Shown: positions 1-7,780 of the stretch, in pieces | Numbering within the stretch: position 1 is the first letter of the stretch | How the letters are laid out: each line of letters opens with the position of its first letter | NCBI RefSeq assembly: GCF_000473105.1 | Contig: NZ_AXBB01000005.1 | Location: 1 to 64,000, forward strand | Reading direction: 5' to 3' | DNA length: 64,000 nt | Origin: Phaeobacter inhibens DSM 16374 | GTDB taxonomy: Bacteria > Pseudomonadota > Alphaproteobacteria > Rhodobacterales > Rhodobacteraceae | Notes under the pieces: generated by a model | Told to the model about the DNA's origin: nothing | Database searches by the model: none | The model's input: the letters and a program-made list of their open reading frames with translations, nothing else | Made by a program: the position numbers and the translations under genes

Positions 1-260
1 GTGCCGGTCTCATGGGCGGCCTCGGATTGCATTTCCCCGCCGGTGAAGGTCCGCTCACCCGCGCCGCTCTCAGATGTCAGATGCAGCTCAACCGCGCCAT
101 CGGCATTGATCTGTACATTGTCCTTTGACCATTTGGTGTCTCGCGATTGCCCCGCGTTCCAGGTTGACACCAGCCAATCGTCGTCATCGCGGACCTGACC
201 CGGAATCCGCAGATCCACGGTCGGGGTCACGTCTGCCTGCGCGCTGTCGGTTGATGCCAT
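1..260 (-). CDS. GH16-family glycosidase-like protein, 5' part only
   Basis: The gene enters from the left edge and reads leftwards; only the first 86 codons are inside the window. The start ATG (258-260) has GGAG about eight bases upstream. The protein reads MASTDSAQADVTPTVDLRIP, then a stretch with DDDDWLVSTWNAG, WSKDNVQINADGAVELHL and ERTFTGGEMQSEA. The W-S-x-D-N-V, x-L-x-L and F-x-G-G-E-x-Q-S pattern is what one sees in the N-terminal half of glycoside hydrolase family 16 (bacterial ExoK/ExsH-type beta-glucanases). The catalytic E-x-D-x-x-E motif would lie beyond the edge and cannot be checked. There is no signal peptide, so it would be cytoplasmic or exported by a C-terminal signal (inference). 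A short GTG alternative lies just upstream. Confidence 0.6.
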   Translation of the reverse strand, partial: MASTDSAQADVTPTVDLRIPGQVRDDDDWLVSTWNAGQSRDTKWSKDNVQINADGAVELHLTSESGAGERTFTGGEMQSEAAHETG

Positions 261-536
261 CTCGATCACTCCAAACCTTCGTGCCGCTTGTGACGGCGTT
301 GCCTTGGGTTTGGTTCTCGGGGCGAACGATGGCAGGATTGTGCCTTAATTATCGCGCATTAATGCCCCATTCATACAGTTTAACGCAAACTCAAGAACAG
401 TTTTAGAGGGTTGCTTTTTAGTCGAATTACACAGCGCAGCGGGACCGTCCATTGGACAGCCTGCAAATCCCGATACAGCACATCCCCCAATGCACCACCG
501 GTGATAGTCCGGCGGCACCCGTATCGCGACCTCTCT

Positions 537-550
537 GTCCCCGTGGGGAC
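537..550. other. Putative parS site 1 (palindrome)
   Basis: GTCCCCGTGGGGAC, a perfect 14-bp palindrome apart from the central step, lies in the gap downstream of parB. The same motif, with small variations, occurs at 829, 2148 and 3266 and was not noticed elsewhere in the window. Restriction to the parAB locus suggests a ParB-binding centromere. Inference from position and symmetry; ParB binding is not shown. Confidence 0.6.
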
Positions 551-621
551 ACTCAGCATGATTGACCCGTATCAGCAGCGAGACGGGTATGGTTAATATG
601 TATTCATATCTTAACGACTTG

Positions 622-656
622 AAAAGAAAAAAGGCTGCCCCTTTTGGAACAGCCCT
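622..656 (-). terminator. Rho-independent terminator after parB
   Basis: Read on the minus strand, GGCTG, a 12-base loop and CAGCC are followed directly by a TTTTTTCTTTTC tract. It lies about 30 bases beyond the parB stop. The rest of the 423-base gap between the GH16 gene and parB contains only parS-like site 1 and no gene I can support. Confidence 0.75.
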
Positions 657-683
657 CATTCCGCGCCTGTCTAGGCGCAGCAT

Positions 684-1841
684 CTACCAATATGTCCGCT
701 TAACTATCCTCACCATCCAAAGCGTCGAAAAACGCGCTGATCGCTGTCTCCAGGCGGCGCTGATAACCGCTGAGAAATCACGTTCCATCGCCATTTCGAT
801 ACGCCCATCACGCGCAAGACACCGCACTGTTCCCGCAGGGACGGTACAGCGCAGCGTTGTCTTAGCCATACCGGCCCGCTGACTGCTGGTCGTTTCCTTC
901 ACATTGGACGCGGGTGTCTTCAGCGCCTGGCGTAGTACCGACAGCTCTTCCTCGGCGCTCGAGAAACTGCGCTCGCGCAGCCGCTGCCGCAGAGCGGCCA
1001 AGGCGGATGGGGTGTCCACAAGATGCTTCTTCAGGTCCAGTCCCAGCGCCCTCGGGATCGCTTCCGCAAAAGACAGCTCCGCGCCAATCATCTCCAGCAG
1101 TTCGGCGAAGTGACGAATATAGCTACGTTTCTGCCGCCCCGCAGAGGCATAAAGCAGCGCAACAGACTCTTCTACAGAGTCTGAACCTGTCTCTGGATCC
1201 TGTGCATAAGACAGCGCCAGCTGTGCCATTTCGGAAAAAGAGATGTCCCGCCGCACTAGGTTTTCATCCACCATGCGGCGGTAGAGACCTTGCAACGTCT
1301 CTCCCCGCGCAACCAGGCCCGCCGGGATCAGCCTGAACTGCTCATCCCCGGTCTCCTCATAAAGCGCGCGATAGGCTGACAGACGGCGAAAACCCTGAAC
1401 CAGCTGATACCCATCGCCGTCTTCTTCCACCCGGATCGGGTTGGAGAGGCCAAGATCACGAATAGACTCCTTCAGCTCCTCCAGCTCGGGGTCCCGATTA
1501 ACGGCGCGGTCGCGGATCAGCTTGCTGGTGGAAATCTGATCCAGCGGGATCCGGTCAACCACAAGGCCAAGCGTCTTGAGCCGCACGAACTCATGCGCGA
1601 GCCGGTCATTTTCGGCACGGATATTCTGTTCCACCTCAGCCCGCGTCCGCAACGCATCAGCGTTTTCGCTGATCGCAGTGGCCATCGGCCCGCGCCGGGC
1701 CTCGCCTGTGCGGAAGGCGGATTTGGTTTCCGGTGCGCCGATTGCAGGGTGCGGGTCCGATGGGGCAGGGGAGGGGGCCTCCGGTTTTGCGACGGTTGGC
1801 TCCGACGGAAAATCGATGTCGAACATTCTGCGTTTGCTCAT
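684..1841 (-). CDS. parB: ParB-type plasmid partition protein
   Basis: Centromere-binding protein that nucleates on parS and works with ParA to segregate the replicon. The 385-residue protein has a long N-terminal tail, then the ParB/Srx core at about 95-190: IPLDQISTSKLIRDRA, DPELEELKESIRDLGLSNPI, YQLVQGFRRLSAYRAL. The Q-G-x-R-R-L-x-A segment is the family's nucleotide-binding/arginine patch. A helix-turn-helix region follows. The start ATG overlaps the parA stop by four bases, so the genes are translationally coupled. A parS-like palindrome sits inside the 3' coding part (829-842). A hairpin with a T tract follows the stop. Family assignment is firm; the replicon subtype comes from the neighbouring initiator. 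Confidence 0.9.
   Translation of the reverse strand: MSKRRMFDIDFPSEPTVAKPEAPSPAPSDPHPAIGAPETKSAFRTGEARRGPMATAISENADALRTRAEVEQNIRAENDRLAHEFVRLKTLGLVVDRIPLDQISTSKLIRDRAVNRDPELEELKESIRDLGLSNPIRVEEDGDGYQLVQGFRRLSAYRALYEETGDEQFRLIPAGLVARGETLQGLYRRMVDENLVRRDISFSEMAQLALSYAQDPETGSDSVEESVALLYASAGRQKRSYIRHFAELLEMIGAELSFAEAIPRALGLDLKKHLVDTPSALAALRQRLRERSFSSAEEELSVLRQALKTPASNVKETTSSQRAGMAKTTLRCTVPAGTVRCLARDGRIEMAMERDFSAVISAAWRQRSARFSTLWMVRIVKRTYW
829..842. other. Putative parS site 2 (inside parB)
   Basis: GTTCCCGCAGGGAC, a one-mismatch variant of the 14-bp palindrome, lies in the 3' coding part of parB. It belongs to a four-member set confined to the parAB/rep region. Confidence 0.5.
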
Positions 1842-3142
1842 GCCTCATCCTCCAACTGGGCCCATGCGGTCAGGGCGTTATCCTTGAACTCCATATAGGC
1901 CTGATCAAACGAGGCGCGCGCCCGCCGCCAGGTCTCCCGCGTCATATCCCGATAATCGATCTCATAGATTGAGCTGAGGAAGCGCCCGGATTGTTCTACA
2001 GCGCGGGTCATCTCGATCGGATGCTCCGTCATCCGGTCGCCAAACACCTTCACAAAAGCGTCGCGCATCGCCCGATGCAGATCATTCCCGGATTCATACC
2101 GGGTCAGCAGGAAGCGCACTTCCTGAAACACCTTCGGCAGGCTGAACGTCCCCGCGGGGACTATGCCATTAAATGCAGAGAGATCCTCCAGCGCCTCTGA
2201 GAGCTGACCAATGAATGAGGTCGTGGAGTCATATTCCCAGTACCCAGGACCTGAAGGAATATAGAGCATGTCTGCTGCGAAAACCGCATTCATCGACTGG
2301 TAGCCAATCGCCGGCGGGCAGTCGAAGATCATCATGTCATAATCGTCCGACGGCAGCTGATCGAGGTAGCGCGACACCGCCGCAAAAAAGGACCACTCAG
2401 GATTGAGGTGCCGATACTGGGCAGAGGCAAATTCCACAAAGGCCGCATTGGCGCAGCTGGGGATCACGTCAATCGTGGGCCAGCTGGTCGGTTTGACAAA
2501 GTCGCTGATCCGCAGATCCTGGAGGCCCATGCCGGTGATTGCCTCCGGCAGGCGCCGCTCGGGCAGGGCGGCCCCGGACTCGGCGCCACGGGTGCTGGCG
2601 TTCATGCGCTCGGTCTCGCGCACCAGATCGCGCGCCATGATGCCCCAGACAGTATAGTCTTCGGTCACATCACTGAGCCCCATGGAATGGGAGAGCGTCG
2701 CCTGCGGATCGAAATCAACACAGAGCACACGATAACCATCCAAGGCAGCGGCATGAGCGAAATGCAGCGCTACGGTGGATTTGCCAGCGCCCCCCTTGAA
2801 GTTGGAAATCGCGACTCGCAGCGCCCGCTTTCCGGCTGGACGTTCGGGCATCAGCGATTTGCGATTTACTTTCAGGCGGCGGCGCAGCTCATTGATTTCC
2901 TCCAGCGAATACCAACGCTGGCGACCGTCTTCTTCCACATGGCCCTGCGGCAAGCTGGGATCCGCTGCCAGACGGCCGCGCAAAGTAGACTGGTTCACCT
3001 TAAAGATCAGCTCGGCCACCTCCCAGCTGGAGAACCGCCGCAGCGTCTTTTCCATTTTGGGAGAGAAGGTCTGCTGTCGGATCCAACTCTGCATTTTCAG
3101 CGATTGTGCCTGCATGTCTGCCAGGTCTTGATGGGTAAACAT
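1838..3142 (-). CDS. parA: ParA-type plasmid partition ATPase
   Basis: Walker-type ATPase that forms a nucleoid-bound gradient and pulls ParB-parS complexes apart. Residues about 35-100 form a MerR-like winged helix (SSWEVAELIFKVNQSTLRGRL) that in type Ia ParA proteins autorepresses the operon. The deviant Walker A motif FKGGAGKST is at about 115-123, followed by VLCVDFDPQATLS (Walker A') and MIFDCPPAIGY (Walker B). The start ATG (3140-3142) has GAGGAG five bases upstream. It is the first gene of a two-gene operon with parB and is divergent from the rep gene, with the presumed origin between them. A parS-like palindrome (2148-2161) lies within its coding sequence. Length (434) is normal for the large ParA group. 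Confidence 0.93.
   Translation of the reverse strand: MFTHQDLADMQAQSLKMQSWIRQQTFSPKMEKTLRRFSSWEVAELIFKVNQSTLRGRLAADPSLPQGHVEEDGRQRWYSLEEINELRRRLKVNRKSLMPERPAGKRALRVAISNFKGGAGKSTVALHFAHAAALDGYRVLCVDFDPQATLSHSMGLSDVTEDYTVWGIMARDLVRETERMNASTRGAESGAALPERRLPEAITGMGLQDLRISDFVKPTSWPTIDVIPSCANAAFVEFASAQYRHLNPEWSFFAAVSRYLDQLPSDDYDMMIFDCPPAIGYQSMNAVFAADMLYIPSGPGYWEYDSTTSFIGQLSEALEDLSAFNGIVPAGTFSLPKVFQEVRFLLTRYESGNDLHRAMRDAFVKVFGDRMTEHPIEMTRAVEQSGRFLSSIYEIDYRDMTRETWRRARASFDQAYMEFKDNALTAWAQLEDEA
2148..2161. other. Putative parS site 3 (inside parA)
   Basis: GTCCCCGCGGGGAC, a perfect 14-bp palindrome, inside the parA coding sequence. It is identical to the copy at 3266-3279 and one base different from that at 537. 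Confidence 0.6.
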
Positions 3143-3265
3143 CTCTGCTCCTCATTCTCTGTAGTGCGCCCTTATTAATCAAGCGGACGCTTTTCCTACC
3201 TGAAAACCCGTTTACGCCGAATTTGCAAAAAACGCAAAACCTATTATCGTCGGAATGAGCGTCCT

Positions 3266-3279
3266 GTCCCCGCGGGGAC
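3266..3279. other. Putative parS site 4 (upstream of parA)
   Basis: GTCCCCGCGGGGAC, a perfect palindrome, 124 bases upstream of the parA start in the gap toward the rep gene. Its position allows a double role as partition site and as a site influencing parA transcription (inference). Confidence 0.6.
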
Positions 3280-3375
3280 CACGTGCGACGAGAGATAGGC
3301 AAACCCCTTGTTTTCCAGGGCCTGCGCGATTCGGTGGTGTTTGCAGAGTAGCGGCGAAAAAATGGGGTTCCCCTC

Positions 3376-3450
3376 GCCTATATAGGGGGACGCTATATTG
3401 ACCACCGCTGCATATTGGGGGACATTTTCGCCTCAATAGGGGACGCCCAA
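3376..3450. repeat. Iteron-like repeats, presumed replication origin
   Basis: Three similar units with the core GGGGAC preceded by A/T-rich TATAG, TATTG or AATAG occur at 3381-3392, 3412-3423 and 3435-3444. The GGGGAC cores start at 3386, 3418 and 3439, so the spacings are 32 and 21 bases, close to three and two helical turns. They lie between parA and the rep gene. The rest of this roughly 570-base gap (3143-3715) holds parS-like site 4 and an A/T-rich stretch with an imperfect inverted repeat near 3474-3496. No canonical DnaA box was seen. Likely initiator-binding origin or rep operator; inference. Confidence 0.5.
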
Positions 3451-3715
3451 GATGTCACCCAATACCATGAATACCAATTTTTGATTCAAAAATGGGAATG
3501 GGATCGAGACGCAAACAACAGCGCTCTTGACAGAATCGCATCTCTGGACGCAAATCAGGTACACCAACTCAAAAACGTTGAGTTCGGGTCAAACTTCACC
3601 GAAGATCGCCGTTAGCGACACCGCGTGAACCCTGACCAAGATCAACAGGATCTCATGGCAAACATGAGACGACAGAGGCAGCCATCCGACAATGGATGGA
3701 GATATGAGGGCAGCC

Positions 3716-4399
3716 ATGCTTGCCAGTAAACCCGTCGGGCGACAGGCCGCGGCATTGAAATATGATATCCTCACGGCGTTGGGGACCTATGCCCTCTCGC
3801 TGGAGAAGGGGGCCCAGCGTCTCGTTCTGCGCTTCATGACGCTGATGACTGCGCGCTATAATTGGCAACGCAATGAGTTGGCCGTAGGGCAGCGTGAGAT
3901 TGCCCGGATGTGGTCAGTCGATGAACGCACGGTCAAACGGGAGATGGCCAAGTTGCGGGCAATCGGCTGGCTTGTGGTCAAACGGCAGGGCGCGCGGGGC
4001 CGCGTTACCGAATATGGTTTCGATCTGGAGTGCATCCTTGAGGATACGCGCGGATGTTGGGTCGCGGTTGGTCCAGATTTTGATCACCGGATGCGTGGCA
4101 ACGACACGCCTGAGAAAAACGTGGTGCCTCTGATGTCAGGGACAGCGGCACCGGCTCCAGATATCAGCGATGGCAGCGAGTGGAGCTTGGCAAAGGCCGT
4201 TCTGCATCAGGAGGACCCGGCCACCTATTCGGCATGGATACAGGCGCTCACGCGAGAGAGCAGGGCAGGGGGCCGGTTGATCCTGCGCGCACCAAGCCGG
4301 TTTCATGGCAACTATGTCACCGCGCATCTACAGGAGAGGCTGCTGGCGGCCTGTCATGATATCGACGCGGATGTGGATCAGCTGACGATCCTGTCCTAG
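3716..4399 (+). CDS. DnaA-like plasmid replication initiator
   Basis: Initiator of the replicon type called DnaA-like in Rhodobacterales plasmids. The N-terminal two thirds carry a winged-helix domain: LAVGQREIARMWSVDERTVK, then MAKLRAIGWLVVKRQGARG. The C-terminal roughly 75 residues resemble DnaA domain I/N: WSLAKAVLHQEDPATYSAWI and LILRAPSRFHGNYVTAHLQE. The AAA+ and DnaA-box-binding domains of true DnaA are absent, as expected for this family. I chose ATG 3716 because GAGGG lies five bases upstream; in-frame ATGs at 3692 and 3704 would add 8 or 4 residues but have worse spacing. Iteron-like repeats lie 270-330 bases upstream. It is divergent from parAB. Confidence 0.8.
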   Translation: MLASKPVGRQAAALKYDILTALGTYALSLEKGAQRLVLRFMTLMTARYNWQRNELAVGQREIARMWSVDERTVKREMAKLRAIGWLVVKRQGARGRVTEYGFDLECILEDTRGCWVAVGPDFDHRMRGNDTPEKNVVPLMSGTAAPAPDISDGSEWSLAKAVLHQEDPATYSAWIQALTRESRAGGRLILRAPSRFHGNYVTAHLQERLLAACHDIDADVDQLTILS

Positions 4400-4418
4400 A
4401 GGTGCCTGGCCTCTGATT

Positions 4419-4454
4419 GAAAAACAGCCCCCAAGCGGTTGCTCGGAGGCTGTC
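4419..4454 (-). terminator. Terminator of the ABC importer genes, convergent with rep
   Basis: ACAGCC (4424-4429) and GGCTGT (4448-4453) form a hairpin. On the minus strand it is followed by TTTTTC, so it terminates the leftward importer genes ending at 4476; it may also act on the rep transcript. Confidence 0.7.
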
Positions 4455-4475
4455 ATATAACCGATGCGGCGATGA

Positions 4476-5252
4476 TCAGCGACGCTGTGGTACCCGATCC
4501 TCAAATCGTTTGAAGGCCAATGTGATCACCCCTGCGATGGCCATATAGACCAACGCCAGCAGCAACAGCGGCTCATAGACGATGAACGTGTCAGACCGCA
4601 CCCGGGAGGAGACTGCGTAGATGTCCAGAACGGTAATGGTTGCCACCAGCGGTGTCGCCTTCAGCTGAAGGATGGTTTCGCCGCCAAGTGTGGGCAGAAC
4701 GTTACGGACAGCCTGCGGCAGCCAGATCCTGCGGAACATGGTCAGACGCGGCATACCGTAAGCTTTGGCCGCCTCCAGCTGGCCCTTGGCAACGCCTGAG
4801 AAGGCCCCGCGCATAACCTCGCCCTCATAACCGGCATAGGAGAGTGTGAGGGCCAGAACGGCATATGGCCAGGCCTGCCTTAGGTAGGGCCACAGCTCGC
4901 TGGAGCGGATCCAGGGGAACTGCGGAAACAGCGACCCCAGCCCGTAGTAGAGTAGCCAGATCTGCAGCAGCAATGGTGTGCCCCGGATGACGGTGCAGAA
5001 GATGCGCGCCGGCGTCGAGAGGTACCACGGGCCAACGGCCTGAGCGAGGCCAAGAGGCACCGCCAGTGCAAAGCCAAGGATACTGGTGACAACAAGGATC
5101 CAGATCGTGGTCCACAATCCTTCCAGCGCCAGCGGCGCATAGGTTGGAATCCAGTCCCAGCGTAGGGAAACCGCGCACCAGACAACCAAGGCTGCGAACA
5201 GGGCTATCAGCACCAGCCGATGAGGTTGCATCAGGGATTTAAAGGAGGTCAT
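4476..5252 (-). CDS. Polar amino acid ABC transporter permease (HisM-like)
   Basis: Inner-membrane permease of a basic-amino-acid importer. The 258-residue chain has an N-terminal membrane helix (LVLIALFAALVVW), several further helices, and the EAA loop YGMPRLTMFRRIWLPQAVRN preceded by GQLEAAKA, the contact for the ATPase. The longest frame starts at 5474, but ATG 5252 gives a four-base overlap with the upstream permease and the usual family length. Order within the operon is ATPase, binding protein, permease, permease. The closest relatives by pattern are the Lys/Arg/Orn/His permeases. Arginine or methylarginine as substrate is inferred from the divergent catabolic operon. A terminator follows the stop. 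Confidence 0.85.
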   Translation of the reverse strand: MTSFKSLMQPHRLVLIALFAALVVWCAVSLRWDWIPTYAPLALEGLWTTIWILVVTSILGFALAVPLGLAQAVGPWYLSTPARIFCTVIRGTPLLLQIWLLYYGLGSLFPQFPWIRSSELWPYLRQAWPYAVLALTLSYAGYEGEVMRGAFSGVAKGQLEAAKAYGMPRLTMFRRIWLPQAVRNVLPTLGGETILQLKATPLVATITVLDIYAVSSRVRSDTFIVYEPLLLLALVYMAIAGVITLAFKRFEDRVPQRR

Positions 5253-6001
5253 TGGCGGCGCTCCCGCAGCGAGGGTTGGCCGCGCCTCGCCCAGCGTTCG
5301 ATCCAGCCAAAAATCACGCTGGAACAGAGCGTTACCATAAGATAAAGCGCCCCAGCCGCAAGGAAGAACGTGAAATAGGCCCGCGTGCTGCTGGCGGCCT
5401 GCCGGGTTTCGAGGGTCAGCTCCGCAAAGCCGACAATAGCCAACAACGCCGTGTCCTTGGTGGCGATCAGCCACAGATTGGCCAGACCCGGTGTTGCAAA
5501 GCTCATCATTGCGGGGATGGTCACCCGGCGCATGGTCATGAACGGCGGCATCCCGTATGAACGCGCCGCCTCAATTTGACCGGGGGGCACCGCCTTGATG
5601 GCGCCGCGCAACACCTCAGTGGCATAGGCGCCCTGCACGATGCCCAGCACCCAGATGCCAGCTACAATTCCGCTGATTTCCACCCGACCATAGCCGAAAC
5701 TGCTGGCGACTTTGTTGATCAGATCGGTCCCGACGTAATAGAGGATCAGGATCAGCACCAATTCGGGTACGGCGCGGATCACAGTGGTGTAAATGGCGAG
5801 CAGATCACGAAGGATCGGCCCGCCATAGAGTTTTCCGTAGGCCCCGAAAAGCCCGATAATCAGCCCCATGCCAAAGGCCCCAAGGGCAATCTGGAGAGAA
5901 TTGGCGAGGCCCCGCAACAGGTTGCCCCCCCATCCCGGCGCCGAGAGCGACAACAGCTGTGCGCTCTCGGCCAGACCAAACAGGTCGAGGAGTCCGGTCA
6001 C
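5249..6001 (-). CDS. Polar amino acid ABC transporter permease (HisQ-like)
   Basis: Second permease of the same importer, expected to pair with the gene ending at 4476. 250 residues with hydrophobic helices at about 30-50, 75-95, 110-130 and 205-230, and the EAA loop YGMPPFMTMRRVTIPAMMSF preceded by GQIEAARS. It starts with GTG (5999-6001) with AAGGA upstream. The stop overlaps the next permease start by four bases. The residues TVIRAVPELVLILILYYVG are the typical His/Gln permease first conserved block (TxxRGxPxLVxL), here with A in place of G. Family assignment is firm, substrate inferred. Confidence 0.85.
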   Translation of the reverse strand: MTGLLDLFGLAESAQLLSLSAPGWGGNLLRGLANSLQIALGAFGMGLIIGLFGAYGKLYGGPILRDLLAIYTTVIRAVPELVLILILYYVGTDLINKVASSFGYGRVEISGIVAGIWVLGIVQGAYATEVLRGAIKAVPPGQIEAARSYGMPPFMTMRRVTIPAMMSFATPGLANLWLIATKDTALLAIVGFAELTLETRQAASSTRAYFTFFLAAGALYLMVTLCSSVIFGWIERWARRGQPSLRERRQ

Positions 6002-6010
6002 GATATGTCC

Positions 6011-6790
6011 TTACTCGGAGTAGATGCTGGTCGTGAAATACTTCGAGGTGATCTCGGCATGGGTGCCGTCAGCCAGGATTGCCGCGATCCCCTTGTTGAG
6101 CGCTGCCAGAACATCGCTGTCCCCTTTGCGCACACCAGCGCCGACACCTTTGCCGAGGATCGCTTCGTCATTGGCGACAGCCCCTTTGATCTCGCAGCAA
6201 CCGCCTGCATCAGATCCGACAAAATCAGCCATGGCGATGCTATCAGCCTGAGTCGCGTCGATGCGGCCGGCAAAGAGATCCTGATTGGCCTCATCCTGGG
6301 TCTGATAGACGCGCAGTTCGGAATCTTTGAAGTGTTCCTGTGCATAGGCTTGGTGGATGGTGGAGGCCTGAATGCCGACAACTTTGCCTGCCAGAGATTC
6401 TGGAGTGGCTTCAATGTCCATCGACTTGTCCGCCACAATCACCGCCGGGGTGTTGTAGTAGGGATCCGAAAAATCAATGGTTTTCAGCCGCTCTTCGGTG
6501 ATCGACATTGAGGCCATGATGGCGTCGACCTGCTGACCGGTCAGCGAGGGGATAATACCGTCCCAAGCGACCGGAGTAATAACGCATTCCAGTTCTGCGG
6601 CGGTGCAGACGGCATTGATCACGTCGATTTCCCAGCCAACCCACTGACCGGAGGAATCCAGCGAGGCGAAGGGCGGATAGGGTTCTGCGGCCACGCCGAT
6701 CTTGACAGGCTCTGCCTGCGCGACAGCACAGGTTGCAGCCACGGTCGCGGCGGCAAGGACTGTGGATTTAAGATTTGAAATCATGGACAT
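6011..6790 (-). CDS. Periplasmic basic-amino-acid-binding protein
   Basis: Solute receptor of the importer (SBP_bac_3, ArgT/HisJ type). A signal peptide is visible (SNLKSTVLAAATVAATCAVAQAEP), probably cleaved after AQA. The mature part begins VKIGVAAEPYPPFASLDSSG and has the family blocks GWEIDVINAV, WDGIIPSLTGQQVDAIMASM and ERLKTIDFSDPYYNTPAV. Two cysteines (CTAAELEC) probably form the disulfide known in ArgT/HisJ. GGGAG precedes the ATG by six bases. There is only a 9-base gap to the first permease. The location opposite arginine-catabolic genes suggests arginine, methylarginine or related guanidino compounds as ligands; this is inference. Confidence 0.85.
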   Translation of the reverse strand: MSMISNLKSTVLAAATVAATCAVAQAEPVKIGVAAEPYPPFASLDSSGQWVGWEIDVINAVCTAAELECVITPVAWDGIIPSLTGQQVDAIMASMSITEERLKTIDFSDPYYNTPAVIVADKSMDIEATPESLAGKVVGIQASTIHQAYAQEHFKDSELRVYQTQDEANQDLFAGRIDATQADSIAMADFVGSDAGGCCEIKGAVANDEAILGKGVGAGVRKGDSDVLAALNKGIAAILADGTHAEITSKYFTTSIYSE

Positions 6791-6830
6791 AACTGTCTCC
6801 CTGTTTTGTTTTTGTACGTGTTATTATGCT

Positions 6831-7676
6831 TTAAGCGACCGAACTGAGGAACTGTTTCAGGCGCTCTGATTTTGGATTTCCAAAGACCTCCGACGGGGGG
6901 CCCTGTTCTTCGATCCGACCTTCAAAGAGGTAGACGACATGGTTCGCGACTTCTCTTGCGAATTTCATTTCGTGGGTGACCAGCAGCATGGTGCGCCCTT
7001 CCGCAGCGAGGTCACGGATCACCGTCAGGACCTCTCCGACCAGTTCGGGGTCAAGCGCCGATGTCGGTTCGTCAAACAGCATGACATTGGGATCCACAGC
7101 CAGTGCGCGTGCAATGGCGGCACGCTGCTGTTGGCCGCCGGAGAGAAAGGCCGGAAAGGCATCGGCCTTGTCGCCGAGGCCCACGCGGGCCAACAGTTCA
7201 TGCGCACGGTGGATTGCCTCGGAACGGGGCACCTTCAGCACATGAACCGGCACCTCAATCACGTTTTCCAACAGGGTGCGGTGGGTCCAGAGGTTAAATT
7301 GCTGAAACACCATGGCCAGACGGGTGCGGATGCGTTCGATCTGGCGGCGGTCGGCAGGGCTGCCATCCTGGCGCATCGCCACGGTTTCACCTGCAATTAC
7401 GATTTCGCCTGAGTTGGGTGTTTCCAGAAAGTTGATGCAGCGCAGCATGGTGGATTTGCCGGATCCGCTGCCGCCAATGATGGCCACGACATCACCCTGC
7501 TTCGCAGTGAGTGATACGCCCTTCAACACCTCCAGCGAACCGAAGGATTTGTGCAGATCGCTGACACGGATTGCCTCGGCCTGCGTGTGGGGTTCCACCG
7601 GCGTTTCAGCACGCGCCTGTAGGGGAGCAGATGCTGTCGAAAGCGGGGCAGGGTCTGCGGCAGCCGGATCGGGCAT
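6831..7676 (-). CDS. Polar amino acid ABC transporter ATPase (HisP-like)
   Basis: Energy-coupling subunit, first gene of the leftward importer operon. It has about 35 extra Ala/Pro-rich residues at the N-terminus, then Walker A GGSGSGKST, Q-loop FQQFNLW, signature LSGGQQQRAAIARAL, Walker B VMLFDEPTSALDPEL and H-loop LLVTHEMKFA. The FNLWTHRTLLENV block is typical of the His/Arg/Gln transporter ATPases. The start has GAGGA about nine bases upstream. It is divergent from the TetR gene at 7781 across a 104-base gap containing a perfect 9-bp inverted repeat, so probably under TetR control. Confidence 0.9.
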   Translation of the reverse strand: MPDPAAADPAPLSTASAPLQARAETPVEPHTQAEAIRVSDLHKSFGSLEVLKGVSLTAKQGDVVAIIGGSGSGKSTMLRCINFLETPNSGEIVIAGETVAMRQDGSPADRRQIERIRTRLAMVFQQFNLWTHRTLLENVIEVPVHVLKVPRSEAIHRAHELLARVGLGDKADAFPAFLSGGQQQRAAIARALAVDPNVMLFDEPTSALDPELVGEVLTVIRDLAAEGRTMLLVTHEMKFAREVANHVVYLFEGRIEEQGPPSEVFGNPKSERLKQFLSSVA

Positions 7677-7720
7677 TTTCTTATGTCCTCATATTTCGGC
7701 TTGTAGTAAGGCTGACTTGG

Positions 7721-7746
7721 AGTAATTATGCAAGTGTATAATTACT
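7721..7746. promoter_or_regulatory. Inverted repeat, probable TetR operator
   Basis: AGTAATTAT (7721-7729) and ATAATTACT (7738-7746) are exact reverse complements separated by eight bases. A TATAAT hexamer (7737-7742) on the plus strand overlaps the right arm and could be the -10 box for the TetR gene. The site is in the only gap between the divergent importer and regulator/catabolic operons, so binding would control both. Seen directly; the role is inference. Confidence 0.65.
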
Positions 7747-7780
7747 GACCGCGTGACTGCGCAGCATATTGGAGAGCCTC

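Noticed and set aside
345-683. 112-codon minus-strand frame downstream of parB
   Set aside because: It contains the parB terminator hairpin and a parS-like site, has no family pattern and no ribosome-binding site.
4476-5474. Extended N-terminus of the left permease
   Set aside because: The extra 74 residues lie within the upstream permease gene in another frame; ATG 5252 with a four-base overlap is the natural start.
5576-6511. 311-codon plus-strand frame across the permease and binding-protein genes
   Set aside because: It spans two real genes on the opposite strand and shows no family pattern.
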